Positions 19,601-27,089 of a stretch of 64,000 bases of DNA are shown piece by piece (position 1 is the first letter of the stretch; every line of letters begins with the position of its first letter). The stretch lies in contig JACJYK010000001.1 of NCBI GenBank assembly GCA_020636135.1, positions 1,040,501-1,104,500 of the forward strand, written 5' to 3'. The position numbers and the translations under genes are program-made. The notes beneath the pieces were generated by a model. It made no database searches. It was not told the origin of the DNA and saw only the letters and a program-made list of their open reading frames with translations. This stretch comes from Lewinellaceae bacterium (GTDB taxonomy: Bacteria > Bacteroidota > Bacteroidia > Chitinophagales > Saprospiraceae).

Positions 19601-19831
19601 GCCACCTTTGGTGCGGTCATTTCAACGGGTGGTTATGGGCTGATGGATGGCTCTTTTGTACGGCTTCCCTTCCGGGCCTGGTATGTTAAAGCTACCGGTA
19701 AAAATATGGAGCATGGCCCAGCTGTACCGGACATCCAGGTGGAAAATGATCCGGAATACAAGGTTGGTGACGACCAGCAGTTAAAAGCAGCAGTAGATGA
19801 ACTATTACGTGAAGTAAACAGCAAAAACTGA
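16628..19831 (+). CDS. Tricorn-protease-like S41 peptidase with PD40 propeller and PDZ domain
   Basis: A 1067-residue exported protein (signal YLNLVILLLLISTFIEA). Residues about 20-640 hold many WD40-like PD40 repeats with the recurring SPDGKxIAF/WSPD motif, forming two propellers as in Tricorn. A lysine/glutamate-rich linker (about 545-565) precedes a Tricorn C1-like helical domain (about 685-750), a PDZ domain (KLGAEVKPVNSGVEVTHV onward, about 760-840) and the S41 core with GVVIDVRYNGGG and AMCNESSYSNAEIFSHAYK, in which a serine of the NESSYSN stretch is the expected nucleophile. It probably degrades peptides in the periplasm or outside the cell. It stands alone after a 261-bp spacer in which I see nothing definite. 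Confidence 0.94.
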   Translation: MIRYLNLVILLLLISTFIEAQPIIRYPAISPDGQSIAFSFQGDIWVAKSDGSDPQRLTIHEAYEYEPHWSPDGKNIVFIGNRFGNDDLFIVDREGKTVKRLTYHSAADREPSWGSDGQIYFTTNRDFASVEWEYEIHTVPAQGGTPGRLLDALGYNPVLSPDGKMIAFERGSCRIVREDYHGPANRDIWIYHIPTKTYHQITTFDGQDIEPAWGKDNQLYWLSAQDGRYNLFVIPVNADASAGKQRQVTNFKGTGIRYFDVGMSDVGVVEKGNEILRLDLKQGKSTPINLTLTGDDRFDPVVDKSFSSGADEYAVSPNGKMMALTIHGDIFIKAVDKDIDRTTQVTHHPFRDRNPVWVSDSVLLFISDRDGNYEIYSAKSSDPKQANPFLTLKFDVHRITRTPEDEGELIISPDHKKVAVLQGRGKLIVMDVDSTGMLKNQVVMQDGWDTPGGVAWSPDSRWLAYALSDLDFNSDVYIQPVDNHLKPTNVSMHPRDDSQPFWSPDGSKLGFMSIRNNGDNDVWFAWLKKEDWEKSKPDWDGDKETELFAEKKDAKKEDKKEPDSLIIDLDDIYERLVQVTHFPGNEGDLSISRDGETFFFTTFNGGRAGSEGDPELKSVKWDGSDLKTVLSNGRIWGTQLGPKNEYLYYFSTPGSINRLKLPDGKPERLPFVAKMKIDQPAEREQVFEEAWKTIEEGFYDPKFHGYDWDALKKKYKPWAMAASTKQDFIYLFNEMLGQLNSSHMGLFGSTPEETQRETTGKLGAEVKPVNSGVEVTHVIANTPAAKENALQIGDVITAVNEQAITNSGNFYQLLANTANERTLLSVRGKDGSTRDVVLRPSVSINADLYDEWVQQRKDLTSKYSNGKLGYIHIQGMNWPSFERFERELMASGNGKEGVVIDVRYNGGGWTTDMLMAVLNVRQHAYTIPRGAADDLKKENTKFKDHYPYGERLPLSAWTKPSIAMCNESSYSNAEIFSHAYKTLGIGKLVGKATFGAVISTGGYGLMDGSFVRLPFRAWYVKATGKNMEHGPAVPDIQVENDPEYKVGDDQQLKAAVDELLREVNSKN

Positions 19832-19899
19832 TTTTACTCGACGGTTCTCGATCAACAGGACAACTATCAACCCCGCAGTTTTATGCAGGGTTGCGAACC

Positions 19900-22530
19900 C
19901 TAACCACCTACTACCTTACGGACTACGTCGATGGCGGCACCCAACCCTCCGGTGTCGCTACCGCCTGCCGAGGCGAAAAAGGGTTGTCCTCCGCCACCGC
20001 CCTGGATGGCTTTGGCGGCATCACGGACCAGATTGCCTGCGTGCCAGCCTTTTTCGTCAACCAGGGATTGACTGATCTTGATCAACAATTGCGGTTTCCC
20101 GTCTACAGCGGCACCGATGGCGACAATGGCGGGCTGCAGGGTAGCCTCCAGCTGGAAGACAAGATCTTTGAGAACTTTGCTGTCCTCGATCTGAACGACC
20201 TCGGTCAAAACCCGGAACCCATCTTTACTTTTTGCTTTACCAGCCAGGTCCGCTTTGAGCGACACAGCTTGCTGGCCCAGTAAGGCCTCGATTTTTTGCT
20301 TTAAGGCGCGGTTTTCTTCCAGCAATTGTTCAATCTGGGGCGTGGGATCCTGCTGAGCTTTAACCAATTGCCGGATATTCCGTAGTGTGGCTTCTTCGTC
20401 GCGGACCATGGTTTCAGCGCCTACCGCGGTTTTAGCCTCGATACGGCGTACCCCGGCAGCGACCGCTGATTCGGACGTAATCTTAAAGAGTCCGATCTTT
20501 CCGGTGGTGCCAACATGGCAACCCCCGCACAATTCCCGGGAATAACCCGGATCAAAGGTGATCATCCGCACGGTATCGCCATATTTTTCACCAAAAAGCA
20601 TCATCGCTCCGGCGGCTTTGGCTTGCTCGATAGGAATCCCCCGGTCTTCACCCCGGTGTATGTCCTCACGGATCCTGGCATTGACAATCTGCTCGATACG
20701 GTCCAGTTCATCCTGTTCGACCTTCTTGAAGTGGGAGAAGTCGAAGCGCAGATAGTCTTCATTGACCAGTGATCCTTTTTGGTGCACGTGATCGCCCAAT
20801 ACCTGACGTAAAGCGGCATGCAACAGGTGGGTGGCTGAGTGGTTATTTTCAATGAGATGCCGGCGATTCGCATCAATGACAGCCTTGACCGGCTGTTTCA
20901 GTGTGCTGGCATCTGGTAGTTTATTGACCAGATGAATGAAGAGGTCGTTTTCTTTAATGGTGTCGATAACCCGGATGGCTTCCCCGCCAAACCATAAGGT
21001 GCCGGTATCGCCAACCTGACCCCCACCTTCCGCATAGAATGGTGTCGTTTCCAGGACCAGTTGATAAACCGGCTTTCCTTTGACCAGCATTTGCCGGTAT
21101 TTCAGGACATGGGTTGCGTCGACTTCGGATTCATCGTAGCCTACAAAATGGGAGCTGCCATCCCGGAGGATCACCCAATCACCAGTCTCTACACTGGCAT
21201 CGGCACGTGATCGTTCACGCTGGGCTTCCAGCGCCAGCCGGAAACCATTCTCATCAACAGTAAGCCCTTTTTCGACTGCGATGAGACGGGTCAGGTCGAT
21301 CGGAAATCCATAGGTATCATACAATTCAAAAACGAAAGCACCATCGAGCACCCCATCCGTAACTTCAGCCTGATCCACTTTTTTTAGTCCCGCTGCCAGT
21401 GTGCGCAGGAAAGAGCGCTCCTCTTCAAAGACGACCTGGCGGACAAACTCCTCCTGGGCTTTGAGTTCCGGAAATACATGCTGAAAGCGATCCGCAAGCA
21501 ACGGTATCATGGTATGCAAGAAAGGCTGATCCTGCCCGAGGAAACTGAAATTGTAGCGTACGGCACGGCGCAGGATGCGCCGGATGACATATCCGGCGCC
21601 AGTGTTTGACGGGAGTTGACCATCGGCGATCGTGAAGGCAACTGCCCGGATATGATCGGAGGCCACGCGCATGGCAATGTCTGACTTAGCCTCCTCTGTA
21701 TAACGGCCGGTATACCTGATACCGGTAGATTGTTCAATGAGTTCGATGAAAGGTGTGAATACGTCGGTGTCGTAGTTGGACTTTTTACCCTGGATTGCCA
21801 TGCAAAGCCGTTCGAATCCCATACCGGTATCGACATGTTTTGCAGGTAGTTCCTCCAGCGTGCTGTCTGCTTTCCGGTTGTATTGAATGAAGACCAGGTT
21901 CCAGATCTCGATAACCTGAGGATGACTTTCATTGACCAGGTTACGACCGGGAAGTTCCGCCCGTTCTGCATCCGAACGGAGGTCGATGTGTATTTCGGAA
22001 CAGGGTCCACAGGGGCCGGTATCGCCCATTTCCCAGAAATTATCTTTTTTGCTGAAGCGCAGGATGCGCTCTCCGGGGAGGTATTGTTTCCAAAGGTTTT
22101 CCGCTTCCAGGTCGGTATCCAGATTTTCCGCTTCATCACCGGCAAATACACTCGCATATAAGCGTTCGGGGTCCAGGCCGTATACACCGGTGAGTAATTC
22201 CCAGGCCCAGGCGATGGCTTCCTTCTTAAAATAGTCACCAAAGGACCAGTTGCCCAGCATTTCAAACATCGTGTGGTGATAACTATCCCGGCCTACTTCT
22301 TCCAGGTCGTTATGCTTTCCGGATACCCGCAGGCATTTCTGAGTATCGGCAATGCGTGGATATACCGGGGGCTTATTGCCGAGGAATGAATCTTTGAATT
22401 GATTCATGCCGGCATTGGTGAACATCAGCGTTGGATCATCTTTATTGACGATGGGAGCCGAGGGAACGATGCGGTGGTCTTTGGATTGAAAGAAATCCAA
22501 GAAGGTTTGTCTGATTTCCTGTGCCGTCAT
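19900..22530 (-). CDS. alaS: alanyl-tRNA synthetase
   Basis: A full-length 876-residue AlaRS. The class II catalytic domain comes first (motif 1 region TLMFTNAGMNQFKD, then GPCGPCSEIH), the tRNA-recognition domain follows, then the editing domain with zinc-binding HSATHLLH and CGGCHVGTTG, and a C-terminal DHHA1 domain ending GGGGGQPFFASAGG. It charges tRNA-Ala in the cytoplasm and clears mischarged Ser/Gly. The ATG at 22530 gives the standard N-terminus TAQEIRQTFLDFFQSKDH. It is divergent from the M23 peptidase gene and convergent with the Tricorn-like gene. An imperfect hairpin in the convergent gap lacks a T-run. Confidence 0.98.
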   Translation of the reverse strand: MTAQEIRQTFLDFFQSKDHRIVPSAPIVNKDDPTLMFTNAGMNQFKDSFLGNKPPVYPRIADTQKCLRVSGKHNDLEEVGRDSYHHTMFEMLGNWSFGDYFKKEAIAWAWELLTGVYGLDPERLYASVFAGDEAENLDTDLEAENLWKQYLPGERILRFSKKDNFWEMGDTGPCGPCSEIHIDLRSDAERAELPGRNLVNESHPQVIEIWNLVFIQYNRKADSTLEELPAKHVDTGMGFERLCMAIQGKKSNYDTDVFTPFIELIEQSTGIRYTGRYTEEAKSDIAMRVASDHIRAVAFTIADGQLPSNTGAGYVIRRILRRAVRYNFSFLGQDQPFLHTMIPLLADRFQHVFPELKAQEEFVRQVVFEEERSFLRTLAAGLKKVDQAEVTDGVLDGAFVFELYDTYGFPIDLTRLIAVEKGLTVDENGFRLALEAQRERSRADASVETGDWVILRDGSSHFVGYDESEVDATHVLKYRQMLVKGKPVYQLVLETTPFYAEGGGQVGDTGTLWFGGEAIRVIDTIKENDLFIHLVNKLPDASTLKQPVKAVIDANRRHLIENNHSATHLLHAALRQVLGDHVHQKGSLVNEDYLRFDFSHFKKVEQDELDRIEQIVNARIREDIHRGEDRGIPIEQAKAAGAMMLFGEKYGDTVRMITFDPGYSRELCGGCHVGTTGKIGLFKITSESAVAAGVRRIEAKTAVGAETMVRDEEATLRNIRQLVKAQQDPTPQIEQLLEENRALKQKIEALLGQQAVSLKADLAGKAKSKDGFRVLTEVVQIEDSKVLKDLVFQLEATLQPAIVAIGAAVDGKPQLLIKISQSLVDEKGWHAGNLVRDAAKAIQGGGGGQPFFASAGGSDTGGLGAAIDVVRKVVGG

Positions 22531-22558
22531 GGTACGGTATTTGAATTGAATTGGGCTG

Positions 22559-22566
22559 TAAAATTA
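22559..22566 (-). promoter_or_regulatory. candidate -7 box (TAATTTTA) for alaS
   Basis: On the minus strand TAATTTTACAGCCC lies 28 bases before the alaS ATG. It differs from TAnnTTTG in the last base only. No clear -33 partner. Confidence 0.33.
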
Positions 22567-22781
22567 GAAATTCTCGGGTTCTGTTTGCTTTCCGGAAACA
22601 GTTTCGGTTTTTCAATTACATAATAATGTAATATGATCTGAATATGGTTGTTAAGACTGGGTGCTAAAGGTTATTTGTTCGTTAAAATTTTGTTTAGCAA
22701 GGCTTTCCTGCTAATTTTACGCCTAATCTTCACATGGAACATATCTAAAATTATTATTGGTTCGTATAATGATGTGTATAC

Positions 22782-23768
22782 ATGAGCTCAGATAAGTATG
22801 TTTATAACCCGCATACGTTGCGATTTGAGAAGGTAAAAGTGTCTCTGAAGCAGCGCCTTATGCAGGTATTTGGTTTTGCCTCAGCAAGTTTGGTTTCTGC
22901 ATTATTGCTGGTTTATTTAATCCACGAATACTTTCCTTCCCCTAAAGAAAAATTACTGCTGAATGAGATCGAGAATATGAAGGTCCATTACAGCGGATTG
23001 ACCGATCAGCTGGACATGCTGAGTAAGGTTCTGAATAACATCCAGGAACGCGACGCCAATGTTCACCGCACGTTATTAGGGGTAGACCCGATCGATGAAG
23101 CGGTATGGAATGGTGGTGTGGGTGGTCACCAGCAATACGAGGAGTTTCAACAATATGAAAATACGGGCCAGTTGCTGATCAGTACACAGAAAAAAGTAGA
23201 CAAGCTGGAGCGTCAGCTCTATCTGGAGACCAAGAGTTTGGATACCATTACCAACCTGGTCGCCAAGAATGAAGATCGCCTGAAGTCCATACCGTCTATC
23301 AAACCGGTACGGGAAGATAAATTAAATCGCAGCGTCACCCTGTTGTCCGGTTTTGGATTGCGTATTCATCCCATTTATAAGATCCGCAAGATGCATTACG
23401 GCATCGACTTTTCCGCGCCGAAAGGTACCGCCATTCAGGCTACCGGTGACGGTAAAGTGGTCGAAGTGGTCAATGGTGGTCGCGGGTTTGGTAAACACGT
23501 GGTCATCGCCCATGGATACGGTTTTGAAACCCTGTACGGTCATATGTCGCGCATCGATGTGAAAGTAGGACAACACGTGACCAAAGGCCAGCAGATCGGC
23601 CTGGTCGGCAGTACAGGTACATCAACTGCTCCGCATTGCCACTACGAGGTGCATCACGATGGCAAGCAGATCAATCCCATCGACTACGTCATGGATGGGT
23701 TGACACCGCAGGAATACCAGGAACTGGTGCGCAAAGCTTCCATCGCCAACCAGGCTTTGGATTACTAA
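22782..23768 (+). CDS. M23 (LytM) family peptidoglycan peptidase with membrane anchor and coiled coil
   Basis: A 328-residue protein: a short basic cytoplasmic N-terminus, one membrane helix (about residues 30-47), a predicted coiled-coil region (about 55-170) and a C-terminal LytM domain. The zinc site is visible as HYGID (H205 and D209) and HCH (H285 and H287). With an intact site it is probably an active endopeptidase of peptidoglycan cross-links rather than a degenerate activator. It faces the periplasm and is likely involved in cell-wall growth or division. It is divergent from alaS and ends before a strong intrinsic terminator, so it is probably monocistronic. Confidence 0.94.
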   Translation: MSSDKYVYNPHTLRFEKVKVSLKQRLMQVFGFASASLVSALLLVYLIHEYFPSPKEKLLLNEIENMKVHYSGLTDQLDMLSKVLNNIQERDANVHRTLLGVDPIDEAVWNGGVGGHQQYEEFQQYENTGQLLISTQKKVDKLERQLYLETKSLDTITNLVAKNEDRLKSIPSIKPVREDKLNRSVTLLSGFGLRIHPIYKIRKMHYGIDFSAPKGTAIQATGDGKVVEVVNGGRGFGKHVVIAHGYGFETLYGHMSRIDVKVGQHVTKGQQIGLVGSTGTSTAPHCHYEVHHDGKQINPIDYVMDGLTPQEYQELVRKASIANQALDY

Positions 23769-23794
23769 TAAGCAGACTGATTAACTGAGAATAT

Positions 23795-23823
23795 AAAAAG
23801 GGCTTCTTCGGGAGCCCTTTTTT
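23795..23823 (+). terminator. intrinsic terminator after the M23 peptidase gene
   Basis: AAAAAGGGCT, an 8-base loop, then AGCCCTTTTT and one further T. The stem is perfect and ends in a T-run, 27 bases after the stop codon. Confidence 0.88.
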
Positions 23824-23925
23824 GTTGGTAATGTTTTGTTAGGCCTAAAGCCCTTAAGCCCCCTTCTTAGTCACGCGACTTTCTGAAGCCCGGCTTCGTG
23901 GTCCGGCAGGCTGGTCCTACCTGAG

Positions 23926-24064
23926 TTTTCCCAGGCTAAAGCCGTGGGTCGATGAGGAGTTCTGCCTTGGATACCTACTGACACTCGTTACACCCGGTCG
24001 GCACTGCCTCTTTTACCTCCTCAACTTCTTTTACTTCTTTTACCTTTGTTACCTCTGATACCTC
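23926..24064 (-). repeat. composite repeat: REP-like palindrome plus 9-bp array (inverse copy of 7846-7973)
   Basis: On the minus strand the order is a 9-bp array (six units of the GAGGTAAAA type, plus-strand 24011-24064), a short non-repetitive piece, then AACTCCTCATCGACCCACGGCTTTAGCCTGGGAAAA-like sequence (plus-strand 23926-23964). The element at 7846-7920 has the same order and the same ACTC-TCAT join before CCATGGCTTCAGCCTG. The array stops seven bases before the ATG at 24072. The rest of the 303-bp gap holds the terminator and a further degenerate AAGCCCGGCTT palindrome near 23886. Confidence 0.65.
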
Positions 24065-24071
24065 TTTCAAT

Positions 24072-25106
24072 ATGCCTCGTAAACAACGTCAGATCAACAA
24101 GGAGATCCATCAGTGCCTCAATTGCGGGACATCCTTCAATGCTCCTGACAACTATTGTCCGAATTGCGGCCAACTGCGTACGGATGGTATGGTTTCCGTG
24201 TGGGACTTCATCAAAGATGCGTTTGAGGACATCTTCAATTTTAACGGTCGGATCTTCCTGACCCTGAAAAGCCTGATGATCCCCGGCAAGCTGACCAAGG
24301 CATTTTTCGATGGAAAGATCAACAGCTATTACAAGCCGGTGAGGATCTTTTTCATCTCTATGATCATCCACTTTTTCTTACTCAGTCTCACGTTAAATGA
24401 CATCTACGATTCCCAGAATTTCCAGCAGTGGGGGAGGGAGTCCGTCACCCGCGAGCAGTCTATCGAGTTGTTGGACTCGGTCAGAAGCAATTACACATGG
24501 TCCACCCAGCAAGAACAAACATTGGACACCCTGGAAAAGCAAATCAGAAAACGCTTTAGTGGCGGTGATTCGACGGATTTTAGTATTTATCAGGAGCCTA
24601 TAAGAATTGCATTTTATGACATCTATTCCGGGATGAGCCGGGAGGATATGATCAAAGCCTATCAGCTGAAAGGAGTAAATGCCATTTTGGCACCGCAGCT
24701 GGCCCGGCTTTTGCGCTCACCGGGAGATGCTTTGCGCTTTGCCATCGGTAATCTGACGTGGATGATCCTGGCCCTGATCTTCGCCCTGGCACTGGTCATG
24801 AAGCTGCTTTATATCCGGAGGCGAAAGCTGTATGTCGAGCACCTGGTTTTCCTGTTTCACAACCACGCCTTCGGGTTTCTGATTTTTTCGATCAATTATT
24901 TGCTGAATTTCGTCCTAAACACCGACGCATTCATTGGATTCTCTACGATCATTTTTATGATCTATTGCTTCATTGCGATGCGACGTTTTTACCAGCAAAG
25001 ATTCTTCAAAACCTTTATTAAATCAGGTATCCTGTTGATATCCTATTTCTTATTGTTTTCCATCTTTGTGGTGATAACCATGTTGGTAAGCATACTCCTG
25101 TATTGA
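24072..25106 (+). CDS. DUF3667 family membrane protein with N-terminal zinc ribbon
   Basis: A 344-residue protein with a zinc-ribbon-like start (C15, C18, C29 and C32 in CLNCG and CPNCG), a stretch WDFIKDAFEDIFNFNGRIFLTLKSLMIPGK typical of DUF3667, a first membrane segment near residues 93-110, a polar periplasmic or cytoplasmic loop (about 112-220) and four more membrane helices to the end. The family is widespread in Bacteroidota and has no established function. The start ATG lies seven bases after a 9-bp repeat array, leaving no recognisable ribosome binding site. The stop overlaps the gatB start (TGATG), so the two genes are probably translationally coupled. Confidence 0.9.
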   Translation: MPRKQRQINKEIHQCLNCGTSFNAPDNYCPNCGQLRTDGMVSVWDFIKDAFEDIFNFNGRIFLTLKSLMIPGKLTKAFFDGKINSYYKPVRIFFISMIIHFFLLSLTLNDIYDSQNFQQWGRESVTREQSIELLDSVRSNYTWSTQQEQTLDTLEKQIRKRFSGGDSTDFSIYQEPIRIAFYDIYSGMSREDMIKAYQLKGVNAILAPQLARLLRSPGDALRFAIGNLTWMILALIFALALVMKLLYIRRRKLYVEHLVFLFHNHAFGFLIFSINYLLNFVLNTDAFIGFSTIIFMIYCFIAMRRFYQQRFFKTFIKSGILLISYFLLFSIFVVITMLVSILLY

Positions 25107-26548
25107 TGAACGATGCTGCTATGAAATACGATCTGGTGGTTGGTCTGGAGATCCATGTCCAGATGAACACGCTTAGTAAAGCATTTTGCGCGGAGCGAAA
25201 TGCCTTTGGCGCTGCGCCTAATACTCAGGTTGGCGTTGTTTCACTGGCTTACCCGGGAAGCCTACCGGTGCCGAACCATAAGCATATGGAAAAGGCCATC
25301 CGCCTGGGCCTGGCGCTGGACAGTACGATCGCACCCGCAGTCTATTTCGACAGGAAAAATTATTTCTACCCCGACTTACCTAAAGGCTATCAGATCACCC
25401 AGGATGCCATGCCTATCTGTAAAGGTGGATTTCTTTACCTTGCCAATGCTGGTCGGAAGGTTCGCATCCATCATGTGCATATGGAAGAAGATGCCGGTAA
25501 ACTGATTCACGATCAGGATCCGGATGATACGCTGATCGATCTCAATCGTGCGGGTGTGCCCTTGCTGGAAATCGTGACCGAGCCGGACCTTTTCAGCCCG
25601 GAAGAAGTCTACGAATTCATCACGGAAATCCAGCAATTGGTCCGTTACCTGGACGTCTCCGATGGAAACATGGAAGAAGGTTCGTTGCGGTGCGATTGCA
25701 ATGTTTCGGTGAAACCTGCCGGATCAACCACTTTGGGTCAGCGTTGCGAGATCAAAAATGTGAATTCACGCCGGTTTGCGCGTCAGGCGGTGGAAGCAGA
25801 ATTCGAACGTCAGATCAAATTGCTTGGAGAAGGAGGTGTCATTCGTCAGCAGACATTGCACTTTGACAAAGACCGGCGACTTACCATTCCAATGCGTAGT
25901 AAAGAAGAAGCGCATGACTACCGCTATTTTCCGGATCCGGATCTTCCCCCTTACCCCGTGACGAAGGAAGCAGTGGATCGTATCCGTCAGGAAATGCCAG
26001 CCTTGCCCTGGAAAATCAAGGAAACCCTGCAACAGGAATACCAATTGTCTGAAGAAGATGCTTCGAATATTGCAGGTCATCTTCATGATGCTACGTTCTA
26101 CCTCCGGATTGCGGATGCTTTACCCATTGAACACCGAAGGATATGGACCGACCTTTTCATCCATAAGATCAAACCGATGGATGCGGGTGAAACCTTTCCT
26201 CTTTCTGAAAACCAGTTGATCGGGTTGATCTCCTGGATCGGTGATGAAAAGATCAATCGGACAGTAGCTTTCAGCACCCTATGGGATGCGTGGCTGGAGA
26301 CGCCGGATCATACCCTGGAGGTTATGGCGCAAGCGCTGAATATTGTTCAAACCGATGATGAGGGTTTTCTCAAGGATCTGATCCGGGATGCCTTCAGACA
26401 GTTTCCCGACAAAGCAGCAGCTCTGAAGAATGGCAAAAAAAACCTGATCGGCTTGTTTATGGGTGAGGTGATGCGCACATCCGGAGGAAAAGCCCACCCT
26501 CAACGAACACGTCAGTTGATCGAGAACTTGATACAGGAGTTAGAGTAA
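25106..26548 (+). CDS. gatB: aspartyl/glutamyl-tRNA amidotransferase subunit B
   Basis: A 480-residue GatB of standard length. It is the kinase/transamidase subunit of GatCAB, which amidates Glu-tRNA-Gln (and Asp-tRNA-Asn) in the cytoplasm. Hallmarks are VGLEIHVQMNTLSKAFC at the start, YFYPDLPKGYQITQ-like FYPDLPKGYQIT, HMEEDAGKL, the kinase-domain phrase GVPLLEIVTEPD, SLRCDCNVS, IKNVNS and DYRYFPDPDLPP; the C-terminal YqeY-like tail ends the protein. The ATG at 25106 overlaps the TGA of the upstream gene by one base. gatA and gatC are not in the window. Confidence 0.97.
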   Translation: MNDAAMKYDLVVGLEIHVQMNTLSKAFCAERNAFGAAPNTQVGVVSLAYPGSLPVPNHKHMEKAIRLGLALDSTIAPAVYFDRKNYFYPDLPKGYQITQDAMPICKGGFLYLANAGRKVRIHHVHMEEDAGKLIHDQDPDDTLIDLNRAGVPLLEIVTEPDLFSPEEVYEFITEIQQLVRYLDVSDGNMEEGSLRCDCNVSVKPAGSTTLGQRCEIKNVNSRRFARQAVEAEFERQIKLLGEGGVIRQQTLHFDKDRRLTIPMRSKEEAHDYRYFPDPDLPPYPVTKEAVDRIRQEMPALPWKIKETLQQEYQLSEEDASNIAGHLHDATFYLRIADALPIEHRRIWTDLFIHKIKPMDAGETFPLSENQLIGLISWIGDEKINRTVAFSTLWDAWLETPDHTLEVMAQALNIVQTDDEGFLKDLIRDAFRQFPDKAAALKNGKKNLIGLFMGEVMRTSGGKAHPQRTRQLIENLIQELE

Positions 26549-26651
26549 TTTATCGGCCTTCCCTTGCAATTTTATTGGAACATGCATCGTATCTAACAAT
26601 ATCGATGTTTAAATAGCTGATATCAAGGCTATTGCATGTCCTGAATTTGAG

Positions 26652-26659
26652 TATCTTTA
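26652..26659 (+). promoter_or_regulatory. candidate -7 box (TATCTTTA) directly before the MerR gene
   Basis: TATCTTTA is one base off TAnnTTTG; ATTG at 26631-26634 is a possible -33 element with a 17-base spacer. Only four bases separate the box from the ATG, so the transcript would have almost no leader. Confidence 0.4.
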
Positions 26660-26663
26660 TTGT

Positions 26664-26999
26664 ATGATCGATACTTCCAAACTGGAAAAACTGTATTACT
26701 CCATCGGAGAAGTGGCGGAAATGCTCGGCGTTTCCAAGTCGCTGATCCGCTATTGGGAATCGGAGTTTCCAACGCTGAAACCCAGTAAGAATTCCAAGGG
26801 AGATCGTCGATTCACCAAGAAAAACATCGAGCAGCTTAACCTCATATTCCATCTGGTCAAAGAACGCGGCTTTACCATCGAGGGTGCCAAAAACGAGATC
26901 AAAGAAGGCAAGACCAGTTACGAAGCGCGCATCGAGGTCATCGAACGGCTGAAGTCCATGCGCCAGCGCCTTTCCCGGTTCAAAGAGACTTTTGAGTAG
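26664..26999 (+). CDS. MerR family transcriptional regulator
   Basis: A 111-residue protein with a complete MerR DNA-binding region: YYSIGEVAEMLGVSKSLIRYWE (helix-turn-helix, about residues 11-32) and the wing FPTLKPSKNSKGDRRFTKKNIEQL. A short C-terminal helix follows (to residue 111), without cysteines or a visible ligand-binding domain. It probably binds DNA as a dimer; the effector is unknown. Its C-terminus is shorter than in metal- or drug-sensing MerR proteins. Its TAG stop is the first three bases of a TAGTCAG heptamer array, and the gene is convergent with the ABC ATPase. Confidence 0.93.
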   Translation: MIDTSKLEKLYYSIGEVAEMLGVSKSLIRYWESEFPTLKPSKNSKGDRRFTKKNIEQLNLIFHLVKERGFTIEGAKNEIKEGKTSYEARIEVIERLKSMRQRLSRFKETFE

Positions 27000-27089
27000 T
27001 CAGTAGCAAGTAGTCAGTAATCAGTTATACTTCTTTTACCTCTTCCACCTCTTCTACTTTTTCCACATCTTTTGCCTCTTCTCCCCCTG
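26997..27089 (+). repeat. heptamer array TAGTCAG x4 followed by a 9-bp pyrimidine array
   Basis: Units TAGTCAG, TAGCAAG, TAGTCAG and TAATCAG run from 26997 to 27024; the first TAG is the MerR stop, and the next two put TAG in the other two frames. From 27034 six 9-bp units of the TTTTACCTC type run to the stop codon (TTA, 27090) of the opposing ABC gene. The whole 90-bp space between the convergent genes is repeat. Confidence 0.85.

Noticed and set aside
19869..19892. Imperfect hairpin AACCC-GCA / TGC-GGGTT between the Tricorn-like gene and alaS
   Set aside because: The stem has a mismatch and neither side is followed by a T-run, so a terminator call is not supported.
22670..22690. TTTG and TAAAATTTTG near the alaS/M23 intergenic region as a -33/-7 promoter
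   Set aside because: The spacing between the two parts is far shorter than the 17-21 bases expected and the -7 part has two extra bases.
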